Source: CAZQFV01 sp964613665
Lineage (GTDB): Bacteria > Chloroflexota > Chloroflexia > DTKN01
DNA length: 20,121 nt
Assembly (NCBI GenBank): GCA_964613665.1
Contig: CAZTIG010000068.1
Location: forward strand, 1 to 20,121
Direction: 5' to 3'
In this document: one piece after another, positions 1 to 7,330 of the stretch
Layout: each line of letters starts with the position of its first letter
Position numbering within the stretch: position 1 is the first letter of the stretch
Notes under the pieces: model-generated
Told to the model about the DNA's origin: nothing
Seen by the model: only the letters and a program-made list of their open reading frames with translations
Databases searched by the model: none
Made by a program: the position numbers and the translations under genes

Positions 1-92
1 ACCTCGCGGACGGCGCCAGCAGCTACAGCGCCGTGGAGTACAAGGGCTCCTCCACCGTGGGGATACCGGGAGAAGACGTGCCCGCCGAGTGA
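1..92 (+). CDS. C-terminal fragment of an unrecognised protein
   Basis: An open frame enters from the left edge and ends at the TGA at 90-92. The visible 29 residues begin LADGASSYSAVEYKG and end GEDVPAE. The piece is hydrophilic, with no membrane segment or motif that I recognise, so no function is proposed. It is taken as coding because the frame is open to the edge, its composition is ordinary, and a strong hairpin (126-156) that could end its transcript follows 34 bases after the stop. Only the tail is present, so a chance open frame cannot be excluded. Confidence 0.5.
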   Translation, partial: LADGASSYSAVEYKGSSTVGIPGEDVPAE

Positions 93-125
93 GCCGGCCC
101 CGCCCGCAGGACCGGGCAACAATAG

Positions 126-156
126 GGGGATGCGTCGGCCGGGCCGGCGCATCCCC
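126..156. terminator. Strong GC-rich hairpin after the first gene
   Basis: GGGGATGCGTCGGCC (126-140) and GGCCGGCGCATCCCC (142-156) pair along their length with one T-G wobble. Only the apex base separates the arms, so a few pairs must open to form the loop. The hairpin lies between the stop of the plus-strand gene at 1-92 and the 3' end of a decayed minus-strand frame, where a bidirectional terminator would be expected. There is no T-run on the plus strand and only a weak TATTGTTG on the minus side, so a classic intrinsic terminator is not certain. Confidence 0.45.
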
Positions 157-168
157 GCTGGCAATGCT

Positions 169-192
169 ATCCGTCTATCCGTGTCAATCCGT
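169..192. repeat. Short ATCCGT tandem-like repeat
   Basis: The word ATCCGT occurs at 169-174, 177-182 and 187-192 (spacing 8 and 10), within the phrase TATCCGTGTCAATCCGTGT. It sits just past the stop (TTA at 194-196) of the decayed minus-strand frame. It is short and its role is unknown. It resembles degenerate intergenic repeat tracts rather than a defined site. Confidence 0.35.
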
Positions 193-193
193 G

Positions 194-644
194 TTACACC
201 TCGCGGAACTCGCCGTCCACGGTGTCCGCGGCGCTGCTGAGGTCGCTACCCGCCTGCCTGTGGGGCTGCGCGTAGGGCGCCCCGGCCGGCACGTTGCCGA
301 AGAGAAAGAGGCCGGAGTAGCCCCCAGCGCCCCTTCGTCTGTCCCGCCCAACCCGCCAGCAGCTTCTGCAGCTCCTCGGGGGTGACGGTGCAGTACGGCA
401 CCCCTGGCTATCCTCGCCCCCAACCCCTGGCCACCAGCCAGGCTGACGGGGATTCCATACATCGGAGACGCGCTCGTTCGTGGAGCGGGCGATCCACTCC
501 AGGTGGTTGTCGGCGGCCGCCTGCCAGAGCATCTGATCGTGGGCCTCGACGTCGGCCACCAGGGTGGGCCGTTCTTCCAGGATCCGAGTTCCGGGCAATC
601 ACCAGCTTGAACGAGCTTGCGCGGCCGCTGTGGATGTAGTACAA
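194..644 (-). pseudogene. Decayed or frameshifted minus-strand gene, function unknown
   Basis: Reading leftward from a TTG at 644, one frame gives a coding-like start (YYIHSGRASSFKLVIAR). Near 595-600 a second frame takes over (TRILEERPTLVADVEAHDQM, then MLWQAAADNHLEWIAR). Around 410-320 the first frame returns (CTVTPEELQKLLAGWAGQTK), and at a run of Gs near 320-325 it shifts back to GYSGLFLFGNVPAGAPY and ends DGEFREV-stop at 194-196. Removing one G in that run joins KGRWG to YSGLFLFG. Stretches that look protein-like in alternating frames suggest a real gene broken by indels, or sequencing errors. I do not recognise the family. The 5' end overlaps the promoter of the following plus-strand gene, which favours a dead gene. 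Confidence 0.35.
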
Positions 645-645
645 T
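617..645 (+). promoter_or_regulatory. Sigma70-type promoter of the zinc-ribbon/TPR gene
   Basis: A -35 box TTGCGC (617-622) and a -10 box TACAAT (640-645) are separated by exactly 17 bp. The -10 is embedded in GTAGTACAATA. The predicted start of transcription near 652 gives a leader of about 85 bases before the ATG at 736. The same -35/-10 pair with the same spacing occurs at 13749-13777 (minus) and 13947-13975 (plus), which supports it as a genuine host promoter type. Confidence 0.7.
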
Positions 646-735
646 AGGACCGGGAAGTGACGCCCGTGCCGCGTCTACCTTGGCCTAGCCAAGCCTCCGC
701 CTGGTGCGGGCGGGGGCCCAGACCGGGGGATACCG

Positions 736-2421
736 ATGAGCGAAGAGACAGCCCAACTCCTAGAGCAGGGAATCGCCGCTGCCCGCGCCGGGGACAAGGC
801 CAGGGCCCGACGCTTCCTGATCGAGGTCACGGAGCGCGATGAGCGCAGCGAGCAGGCCTGGTTCTGGCTCAGCGGCGTCGTGGAGGACATGGACGAGGCG
901 CGCATCTGCCTGGAGAATGTCCTGGCGATCAACCCCGACAATGAGAAGGCCCGCCAGGGGCTGGCCTGGGTCCAGCGCCGCCTGGAGGAGCAGGCCGCTG
1001 CTCCCCCTGCACCCACGCCGACCCCAGCGCCGCCACCACCCCGTCCGCCGGTGGTGCCGTCCATCGAGGAGCAGCTGGCGACGTCGCCGCACTTTCCGGC
1101 TCCCGAGGAGGTGGAGGAAGAGCTGGAGGAAGGCCGGCCGGCGATCAACCGCCTGCCCTGCCCGGCTTGTGGCGCCCTCAACTATGACTTTGCCACCGAG
1201 TGCGTCAAGTGCGGCTTTCCCTTTGCCGTCGCCTGCCCCTCCTGCGGCCAACTGGTGTCCACGGAGACCGGATTCTGCCCCCATTGCGACGCCGAGCTGG
1301 CCTTGCCCCAGAAGCTGGCCCCCGTCCGCGAGCGCGAGTCGCGGCTGGACGAGGCCTATCGCCAGGGGCTGGCCTGCATGGAGGAGCGCAACTACAAGGA
1401 GGCCAAGGTCGCTTTCGAGGAGGTCCTGGGCCAGCGGCCCGACCACATCGAGGCCCTCTACAACCTGGGGATGGCCTGCGCCAGGCTGAACCTGACCGAC
1501 GAGGCCCGCCACTACTGGGAGGAGGTCCAGAACCGCCAGCCCGACTACCCCGACATCCAGAAGGACCTGGACTCGCTCCTCTCTCCGCGCGACCGCCGTC
1601 GCCTGGCCAAGGAGCGCCGCCAGGCCCGGCCCAGGCCGAAGAAGAAGGAAGCGGAGCGCGCGCCGGCCGGCCAGACCTTGCTGCCTTCCTTCGAGGTGAA
1701 GAAGGAGGACCTGCCCGCCCCCGAGGAGGAGACGGGCGGGTTCGAGTCCTTTCTCTACGTGCTCTTTGCCGGCCTGGTCGTCGGCGTGGCCTATGCCCTG
1801 AATCCGGCCTTTACCCAGAAGGCCACCTGGGACCTGCCCCGGATCGTCGGCGTCGCCAAGCAGGCCGCCCTCATCGCCTGCGGGACGATCCTCTTCTGGA
1901 TCCTCCTCTTCCTGGCCGCGCGCCTGGTCAGCCTGATCTTCCGCGGCAAAGGCCGGATGGTCGGCTACGCCGCCTGCGCGCAGCGCTTCGTGATGCCCTT
2001 TTTCCTGCTGATCGTGCCGATCGTCCTGCGCGTCCCCCAGATTCACGACGCCCTGCCGGCCCTGGTGCAGGGCTGGATCGACCAGCCGGTCCAGATTGCT
2101 CCGCTGGGCGACCTGCCGCCCCTGGTCTGGCTGGTCTTTGGCGGGATCGCCCTCTTCTGGGGATTCTTCTCCCTGGTGCGCGGCATCGGCCGGGTGGGGC
2201 GGATGGCCCTGTGGAAGGGCTTCCTGGTCGGCCTCGTCGCCCTGGCCATCGCCGGCGGGGCGGTGTTCGGCCTCTTCTTCCTGGCCGACCGGCAGGGCGT
2301 CATCCAGGCGGTCGATGCACAGATCGACAACCTGCTGCCCAAGCCCACGCCGACGCCCACGGCCCAACCGACCTTTGCCCCGACGCCGACCGCGACCCCG
2401 CCGGTCACGCCGATGCCTTGA
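736..2421 (+). CDS. Zinc-ribbon and TPR-repeat multi-pass membrane protein
   Basis: This 561-residue protein has a soluble N-terminal half and a membrane C-terminal half. Residues 1-95 form TPR-like helices (AARAGDKARARRFLIEV), followed by a Pro-rich linker. Around residues 142-185 four CxxC pairs (CPAC, CVKC, CPSC, CPHC) form a double zinc ribbon. A second TPR block follows at about 210-280, then a Lys/Arg-rich linker. From about residue 335 there are four or five hydrophobic segments, and the protein ends in a Thr-Pro-rich tail (PTPTPTAQPTFAPTPT). I recognise the modules but not a characterised family. A membrane-anchored scaffold or assembly role is inference. The ATG at 736 is preceded by GGGGGA and lies about 85 bases from a good promoter. 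High third-position GC matches the neighbouring genes. Confidence 0.85.
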   Translation: MSEETAQLLEQGIAAARAGDKARARRFLIEVTERDERSEQAWFWLSGVVEDMDEARICLENVLAINPDNEKARQGLAWVQRRLEEQAAAPPAPTPTPAPPPPRPPVVPSIEEQLATSPHFPAPEEVEEELEEGRPAINRLPCPACGALNYDFATECVKCGFPFAVACPSCGQLVSTETGFCPHCDAELALPQKLAPVRERESRLDEAYRQGLACMEERNYKEAKVAFEEVLGQRPDHIEALYNLGMACARLNLTDEARHYWEEVQNRQPDYPDIQKDLDSLLSPRDRRRLAKERRQARPRPKKKEAERAPAGQTLLPSFEVKKEDLPAPEEETGGFESFLYVLFAGLVVGVAYALNPAFTQKATWDLPRIVGVAKQAALIACGTILFWILLFLAARLVSLIFRGKGRMVGYAACAQRFVMPFFLLIVPIVLRVPQIHDALPALVQGWIDQPVQIAPLGDLPPLVWLVFGGIALFWGFFSLVRGIGRVGRMALWKGFLVGLVALAIAGGAVFGLFFLADRQGVIQAVDAQIDNLLPKPTPTPTAQPTFAPTPTATPPVTPMP

Positions 2422-2485
2422 GTCGTCCTCCCGGGTTCGCTGACTCGCGGATTCGTCGACCGGCTGCGCTGTGGATTCACTGTTT

Positions 2486-2562
2486 CCTGCATCCTGCATC
2501 CTGCATCTTGCATCCTGCATCTTGCATCCTGCATCTTGCATCCTGCATCTTGCATCTTGCTT
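2486..2562. repeat. Heptamer tandem repeat (CYTGCAT)n
   Basis: Ten perfect 7-bp units of CCTGCAT or CTTGCAT run from 2486 to 2555, plus a degenerate eleventh (CTTGCTT, 2556-2562). The variable second base follows the order C C C T C T C T C T, so there is also an alternating 14-bp period. The complementary strand reads ATGCAGG/ATGCAAG. The repeat ends 20 bases before the ATG of the epimerase gene. Because the period is 7, it passes through all three frames and is not protein-coding. Confidence 0.9.
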
Positions 2563-2582
2563 CTTCACCCGGTGCACGGGAA

Positions 2583-3581
2583 ATGGACGACTCTTACCTG
2601 GGCTACTTTGCTGGCAAGCAAGTCATGATCACCGGCGGGCTCGGCTTCATCGGCTCCAACCTGGCCCGCCGGCTGGTCGAGCTGGGCGTGCGGCCGCTGC
2701 TGGTCGACTCGCTCATCCCGGCCTACGGCGGCAACCTCTTCAACATCCACGGGATCGAGGACCGCGTCCGGGTGAACATCGCCGACGTGCGCGACGAGCA
2801 CGGCATGGACTACCTGGTGCGCGGGCAGGACCTCATCTTCAACCTGGCCGGCCAGGTCAGCCACATCGACTCGATGCAGGACCCCTACACCGACCTGGAG
2901 ATCAACTGTCGCTCGCAGCTCTCCATCCTGGAGGCCTGCCGCAAGCACAACCCCACGGTCAAGATCGTCTTCGCCGGGACGCGCCAGCAGTACGGCCGGC
3001 CGCTCTACCTGCCCGTGGACGAGCAGCATCCCATGTACCCGACCGACATCAACGGCGTGGACAAGATGGCCGGGGAGTGGTACCACATCGTCTACCACCG
3101 CGCCTACGGCCTGCGCACCTGTAGCTTGCGCCTGACCAACACCTACGGCCCGCGCATGCTGGTCAAGCACAACCGCCAGACCGCCCTGGGCTGGTTCGTC
3201 CGCCAGGCGCTGGACGACCAGGAGATCCAGGTCTGGGGCGACGGCCGGCAGCTGCGCGACTATACCTACGTCGACGACGTGGTCGACGCCTTCCTGCGCG
3301 CCGCGGCCAGCGAGCAGGCCGACGGGCAGGTCTATAACCTTGGCGGCCACCGCCCGGTCAGCCACCTGGAGCTGATGGAGACGCTCACCAGCGTGGCCGG
3401 CAGTGGGCGCTTCCGCCTCGTCCCCTGGCCGCCGGAGCGCCAGCGCATCGACATCGGCGACGTCTACAGCTCCTACCGGCTGATCCACGAGACGCTGGGC
3501 TGGGAGCCGCGGGTGGAGCTGCGCGAGGGCTTGGAGCGGACGGTGGCGTTCTACCGGGAGTACAAGGAGCAGTATTGGTAG
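2583..3581 (+). CDS. NAD-dependent sugar-nucleotide epimerase/dehydratase (extended SDR)
   Basis: This is a 332-residue soluble enzyme, the usual length for the family that epimerises or dehydrates nucleotide sugars. The N-terminal Rossmann motif is TGGLGFIGSNL (Gly18, Gly21, Gly24), and NLAGQVSHIDS is the usual loop after strand 4. The active-site region is AGTRQQYG (Thr133) followed by INGVDKMAGE. Lys161 is in place, but the residue that should be Tyr four positions before it is Asn157. The C-terminal substrate half has LRLTNTYGPRM, VWGDGRQLRDYTYVDDVVDA and YNLGG, all typical. It probably makes or modifies a sugar for cell-surface glycan, in line with the glycosyltransferase operon across the cassette array. 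The ATG at 2583 is chosen because the fold begins here. Its ribosome-binding site is weak. The exact substrate cannot be told. Confidence 0.88.
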   Translation: MDDSYLGYFAGKQVMITGGLGFIGSNLARRLVELGVRPLLVDSLIPAYGGNLFNIHGIEDRVRVNIADVRDEHGMDYLVRGQDLIFNLAGQVSHIDSMQDPYTDLEINCRSQLSILEACRKHNPTVKIVFAGTRQQYGRPLYLPVDEQHPMYPTDINGVDKMAGEWYHIVYHRAYGLRTCSLRLTNTYGPRMLVKHNRQTALGWFVRQALDDQEIQVWGDGRQLRDYTYVDDVVDAFLRAAASEQADGQVYNLGGHRPVSHLELMETLTSVAGSGRFRLVPWPPERQRIDIGDVYSSYRLIHETLGWEPRVELREGLERTVAFYREYKEQYW

Positions 3582-3769
3582 GGAGCAGGAAGCAAAGGTG
3601 GCTTGGCGGCGTAAGGCGTGAGTGGCAAGGATGTGGGGGTTGGGGAAATGGATACGCGGGCGGAAGCGCTGGCGGGCTAATGTACCGGTGATCCCGTGAA
3701 GAGGAAAAACGTCCGGCTAATGCCCCCGTGTGGGGGGATTAGACAGACAGGTGGCGGTCTATTCACGAG
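3582..3769. other. Non-coding left flank of the cassette array, candidate attI-like region
   Basis: No convincing gene lies here. GGCTAATG occurs twice in direct orientation, at 3675-3682 and 3715-3722, 40 bp apart. CTAATGCCCCC (3717-3727) and GGGGGGATTAG (3732-3742) form an inverted repeat with a 4-base loop, which may end the epimerase transcript. The region ends at G3769, the first base of a GTTGGGC core site that starts the first cassette. By position this is where an attI, or a secondary insertion target, would be. There is no integrase gene beside it. Confidence 0.4.
3717..3742 (+). terminator. Possible terminator hairpin after the epimerase gene
   Basis: Arms CTAATGCCCCC and GGGGGGATTAG pair with one mismatch around the loop GTGT. 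The hairpin lies 135 bases after the epimerase stop and just before the array boundary. No T-run follows, so termination is only one reading. It could instead be part of a recombination site. Confidence 0.3.
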
Positions 3770-3784
3770 TTGGGCGGCTATAGC

Positions 3785-3851
3785 TTTTCAGATAATGTCT
3801 TCGGGCAAGCCTCGGCTTGCCCGGCAAAAAGCCACGGTATTCTTCTGAAAA
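3785..3851 (+). promoter_or_regulatory. Long hairpin in the 5' leader of the first cassette
   Basis: A perfect 9-bp stem CGGGCAAGC (3802-3810) / GCTTGCCCG (3815-3823) with a CTCG loop sits inside an outer inverted repeat, TTTTCAGA (3785-3792) / TCTGAAAA (3844-3851). The structure fills the space between the cassette boundary (3770) and the Shine-Dalgarno sequence of the lipoprotein gene. It could be an attenuator, an RNA-stabilising hairpin or an inserted palindromic repeat. The sequence does not decide. Confidence 0.5.
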
Positions 3852-3881
3852 ACTACATCTTGAGAGGAGGAGGAAGCACAA

Positions 3882-5018
3882 ATGAGAAGAATTTCCCCAC
3901 TCCTGATTTTCCTATTGTCCATAGCAATCGTTGGCTGCGGGCCAAATCCATTGCCTCAATCCAATCAGACAGCAAGCCCAACCGTTCAATTACCAACACC
4001 TGGACCAACTCGGAATCCTTGTGGCGATGGCATGTGCGGCCCTGCAGAGAAGGCCGATCCCAATCTCTGCCCGGCAGATTGTAGCGGAGCAGGTCCATTA
4101 CCGACTCAAACAAGTGCGCATGTCCCCACACCAACCCTGTCAATTGGCGCGCTCCCTGAAGAATTGAGATTCATTCCCGATTCGGGAATCCGGATCAGGA
4201 TGGCGACACAACCGGCGCCGATCGTGGGGGCTGATGGGGCAATCTACGTCTTCTATAACAGCCGTGGCGAGTTGCCCAATGAGCCGGGTTCCAGCGCCGT
4301 GGCCCGCTCGGAGGACGGTTTGACTTTCACTGAAGTGGGCTTGGACCCCAACAGTGTTCCCGCCGTTAATCCTTTTGCGGTGCAATTGCCCGATGGCACG
4401 TGGCGGCTTTATGACGTCGATGAGAATGCAGGGATCATGACCAGCCGCAGTTCAACGGACGGGATTCATTTTGGGCAGGATGAAGGAGTACGCTACACTT
4501 TCCCTTCCGAACATCTGCCAATAGGCGTCCGAGACTTTTATGTCAACGCATCGGGTGAGGTCATTTTCTTGTATATTGGCGCCAAGGCGACGCCTGACGA
4601 TCATATTCGCCGCGCGGTCTCCACCGACGGGGGAAATACTTTTACATTCCACAGCGACAACGTTTTGGGAGATTCGAGCAATGCGCCGCTCGATAGACAT
4701 GTTGACCCGAAATTCGTCGTTTTGTCAGATGGAAGCGCGCGGCTTTTCACAATGGTACAGGGAAATGTTCCTATCCCCGGTCAACAGTCATGTTGTGACA
4801 TTTATAGCTTCTCTACAACGGACGGATATACTTTTACCCAGGATGCGGGCATACGCCTGCAAGCCGGCGACTTTACAGAGTTCACCGTGTGGTCATTGAA
4901 CGACCCCTGGGTGATTGTTTTGCCGGATGGACGCTTCCGCTTGTATGTTGCAGGGTTGATAACGGATGACTCCAGCAGCGAACCGTTTTGGGTTATCCTT
5001 AGCGCGACTACCCCTTGA
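3882..5018 (+). CDS. Secreted lipoprotein with Asp-box (sialidase/glycosidase-like) propeller
   Basis: This 378-residue protein begins with a lipoprotein signal peptide ending in the lipobox IVGC (Cys19). A Thr/Pro-rich linker contains a small Cys cluster at residues 47-67 (CGDGMC...CPADC). The rest looks like a beta-propeller: repeated strands carry Asp-box-like motifs ARSEDGLTF (141-149), SSTDGIHF (190-197), STDGGNTF (247-254) and STTDGYTF (311-318). The Asp-box is typical of sialidases and related extracellular hydrolases, but the catalytic arginine triad is not identifiable, so the activity is open. A strong ribosome-binding site (AGGAGGAGG) precedes the ATG. It is the first gene of the cassette array and is clearly less GC-rich than the flanking genes, consistent with transfer. 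Function on surface or environmental glycans is inference. Confidence 0.75.
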   Translation: MRRISPLLIFLLSIAIVGCGPNPLPQSNQTASPTVQLPTPGPTRNPCGDGMCGPAEKADPNLCPADCSGAGPLPTQTSAHVPTPTLSIGALPEELRFIPDSGIRIRMATQPAPIVGADGAIYVFYNSRGELPNEPGSSAVARSEDGLTFTEVGLDPNSVPAVNPFAVQLPDGTWRLYDVDENAGIMTSRSSTDGIHFGQDEGVRYTFPSEHLPIGVRDFYVNASGEVIFLYIGAKATPDDHIRRAVSTDGGNTFTFHSDNVLGDSSNAPLDRHVDPKFVVLSDGSARLFTMVQGNVPIPGQQSCCDIYSFSTTDGYTFTQDAGIRLQAGDFTEFTVWSLNDPWVIVLPDGRFRLYVAGLITDDSSSEPFWVILSATTP

Positions 5019-5062
5019 GCAAGGACTGGTGAAACGCTCTTACTTGTATTGGAGTCCAGATA

Positions 5063-5632
5063 ATGACAGAGCAAGAAGCCGCAAACTCCGAGTCGGGTGG
5101 GATGCTGCTTGCAGCAACCACGATCTTTGCCTGCGGCGTTTTATGTGCCCCCTTGCTTACCGCGTTGCCACAGCTGACTCTGCGAAATTGGATCTATTGG
5201 GTCGGGGGGCGCATTGTCTGGCAACTTGGCGGAACGATCTGGTTTGGCATTGCTTTCTGGGAGGCCGTGGATGGGAAGGAATTCCGCTGGAAAGGAGCGG
5301 CGCTGGGGGCCCTGCTTGGACTGGCTCTGTGTTTCAATCCTGTGTTGGATATCATTTGTGGTCCGCAGTTATGGGAGGGGAGAGTAACCCATGTCGAGAT
5401 ATGGGAAGGAGAGGTCTTCCGAGTGGGGAGCGGTCATACTCCCACAATTCACGCACGCATTACCATCGAGACCCAGGAGAGAGAGCAACGGATCAAACTG
5501 AGCGGCAGACAGGTTAATCTGTGGGGAGCGGTATTTGACCACTGTTACGAAAGCGGTGGCATGATGCGCGCAGTGGTATTGCAGCATCTCAATGTCATTC
5601 TCGATGCAGACTGTTCCACGGTAGGAGAATGA
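5063..5632 (+). CDS. Small membrane protein of unknown function, second gene of cassette 1
   Basis: The product has 189 residues. Hydrophobic segments cover about residues 13-38, 44-66 and 76-98. They are followed by a soluble C-terminal domain of about 90 residues (VTHVEIWEGEVFRVGSGH onward) with alternating beta-type strands. I do not recognise the family. The ATG at 5063 has GGAG eight bases upstream. The gap to the lipoprotein gene is only 44 bp and holds no attC, so both genes appear to share one cassette. The stop at 5630-5632 lies 20 bp before the attC at 5653, the spacing also seen in the other cassettes. GC content is lower than the chromosome around the array. Confidence 0.7.
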   Translation: MTEQEAANSESGGMLLAATTIFACGVLCAPLLTALPQLTLRNWIYWVGGRIVWQLGGTIWFGIAFWEAVDGKEFRWKGAALGALLGLALCFNPVLDIICGPQLWEGRVTHVEIWEGEVFRVGSGHTPTIHARITIETQEREQRIKLSGRQVNLWGAVFDHCYESGGMMRAVVLQHLNVILDADCSTVGE

Positions 5633-5652
5633 GCGTCAAGGTGAGTTGAGCC

Positions 5653-5723
<71 letters not shown>

Positions 5724-5750
5724 GGCCCGTCCCTCACAGGAGGTGCAACA

Positions 5751-7133
5751 GTGAAAACGAGAAGCGTGAAGGTTATCAAAAGTCTCTTGGTTGTCATTCT
5801 GCTGCTGACCCTGACCGGCCCCAGCCGGGCCGACGAGTGGAATCCCGTCACCCCGCCCGATTCCCCGGACGCCCGCTTCGGCCACACGATGGTCAACCTC
5901 CCCGACGGCTGCGTGCTGATTTTCGGGGGGGAAGACGAGTCAAACGGTTTGTGCGAAGAATTGTTCCGATTCGCAGACGATAGGTGGGAGATCATCCACC
6001 CAGAAAACGACCCACCCCCGCCCCGCCGCGACCATCGCGCCTGGCTGCGGGGAGAGAATATGCTGGTCTACGGCGGGCTGGGGGAGAGCGGCCCCCTCGA
6101 CGACCTGTGGCAGTACGACCCCGCCGCCAACACCTGGACGGAGCTTCCCATCCAGGGCAGCATGAGGCCGCTCCCGCGCCGCGGCCACTCTGCCACCCCT
6201 CTACCCGACGGCAGCGTGCTCATCCTGGGGGGGATCAATGAGTTGGGTCTACCGCTCCGAGACATTTGGCGCTTGAACCCCGACCGCACCTTTACCCCGC
6301 TCACGCCCTGCCCCATACCCTATTCCTATCACTCCGCGCACGTGGTGAACTTTCCCTCCGTCGGAGATTGCCTGGTCGTCTTTGGCTTTCCGGGCTCCCT
6401 GGCTATCTACAACATCCTCAACAATACGTGGAGTAACGCGCCGGCGGCGCTGCCCCTGGTCGGCTATGCCTCGACGGCGGAGGGCCGCAACCCGCAGGGG
6501 GAGCGGGTCGTGTTCATCTTTGGCGGCCAGAACGAGGACGGCACGGAGAGCGACGTGGTCTACGAGTACAACACGGTCACGATGCAGGTGACGGCGCGCG
6601 ACGAGCCGATGCCCTTCCCCTGGATGCACGGGGCGGTTGCGCCGTTGCTCGCCGGCCAGGCACAGGGCCGGGCCGCCAGCTTCGCGGCTGCGACCAGCGA
6701 CGATCTGGACGTGCTGGTGTTCGGCGGCCTGAGCGGTGGAGTGCCGATCAGCAGCACGCTCCACTTTGCCCCCGAGTGGCTGATTGACTTTGACCTGACC
6801 GGGCCGGGGATGCTCGTTGGCGCTCCAGGCGAGATTGTCACCCACACCGTCGTCATCACCAACACCGGCACGTTGAGCGACACCTACGACCTGGCGCTGG
6901 GCGCGTCGGCCTGGACGACGACGCTGCCCTTCACCCGCACGGTGGTCGTCTCTCCCAGTCTGGCGATTGCTGTGCCGGTCGGGGTGGCGATTCCGGTCGG
7001 GGCGGCGGTTGGGGATGGCGATGCGGTGACGCTGACGGCGACCTCGGTGTACACGCCGACGGTCACGCGCCAACTGACGCTGTGGACGGTCGTTCCATAC
7101 CGGGTGCATCTGCCGCTGGTGCTGCGGCAGTGA
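5751..7133 (+). CDS. Secreted kelch-repeat protein with C-terminal Ig-like domain
   Basis: The open frame runs back to 5646, but that would overlap the attC. The GTG at 5751 is preferred because AGGAGGTG stands just before it and the product then starts with a signal peptide (KTRSVKVIK, then LLVVILLLTLTGPSRA). The mature protein carries five or so kelch blades (GHTMVNLPDGCVLIFGGE, RRGHSATPLPDGSVLILGG, VVFIFGGQNEDG, LDVLVFGGL), then from about residue 350 a beta-sandwich of the type VTHTVVITNTGTLSDTYDL found in extracellular proteins. It ends YRVHLPLVLRQ, a terminus I associate with secreted Chloroflexota proteins. Length is 460 residues. The ligand is unknown. Its GC-rich codon use resembles the host, unlike its cassette neighbours. 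Confidence 0.82.
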   Translation: MKTRSVKVIKSLLVVILLLTLTGPSRADEWNPVTPPDSPDARFGHTMVNLPDGCVLIFGGEDESNGLCEELFRFADDRWEIIHPENDPPPPRRDHRAWLRGENMLVYGGLGESGPLDDLWQYDPAANTWTELPIQGSMRPLPRRGHSATPLPDGSVLILGGINELGLPLRDIWRLNPDRTFTPLTPCPIPYSYHSAHVVNFPSVGDCLVVFGFPGSLAIYNILNNTWSNAPAALPLVGYASTAEGRNPQGERVVFIFGGQNEDGTESDVVYEYNTVTMQVTARDEPMPFPWMHGAVAPLLAGQAQGRAASFAAATSDDLDVLVFGGLSGGVPISSTLHFAPEWLIDFDLTGPGMLVGAPGEIVTHTVVITNTGTLSDTYDLALGASAWTTTLPFTRTVVVSPSLAIAVPVGVAIPVGAAVGDGDAVTLTATSVYTPTVTRQLTLWTVVPYRVHLPLVLRQ

Positions 7134-7149
7134 GCGAGCGGGAGGGGCT

Positions 7150-7278
7150 GCCCAACCTGCGGCTGCACCTGACGCGGCTATCATGCCCGGCTGCGAAGTC
7201 GGCTGGGCCTGCCGCCGAGGTCTGTGGTGGAAGCTCATCGCCCCAGCCGCCGCGCAGGTGAGCCGCCACCCGTTGGGC
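7150..7278 (+). other. attC: attC recombination site B (129 bp)
   Basis: R'' GCCCAAC (7150-7156) and R' GTTGGGC (7272-7278) bound the site, which starts 16 bp after the kelch gene stop. The next arms are GGCTGCACCTGACGCGGC on the left and GCCGCGCAGGTGAGCC on the right, pairing with extra unpaired bases, as in attC stems. The long loop region continues with pairing around GGCTGGG / CCCAGCC. The site is nearly identical to site D at 8874, apart from scattered substitutions, and unlike site A. Confidence 0.85.
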
Positions 7279-7330
7279 CGCCTTATTCTTTGCCCAGAAC
7301 AGCAACTTTCATTAACGAGGAGAATAATCT

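Noticed and set aside
2486..2562. CRISPR array
   Set aside because: The units are 7 bp with no spacers. It is a simple tandem repeat.
760..2577. 605-residue minus-strand open frame opposite the TPR gene
   Set aside because: It is an antisense shadow of a GC-rich gene. Its composition is highly biased and it starts inside the heptamer repeat (MQDAGCKMQDA).
1200..2582. Upstream extension of the epimerase frame
   Set aside because: It overlaps the TPR gene in another frame and crosses the heptamer repeat. The SDR fold starts at the ATG at 2583.
3582..3769. Integron integrase gene
   Set aside because: There is no frame with tyrosine-recombinase motifs here or elsewhere in the window.
4077..4082. 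Further TACAAT promoter on the minus strand
   Set aside because: It lies inside the lipoprotein gene and no gene follows it on that strand.
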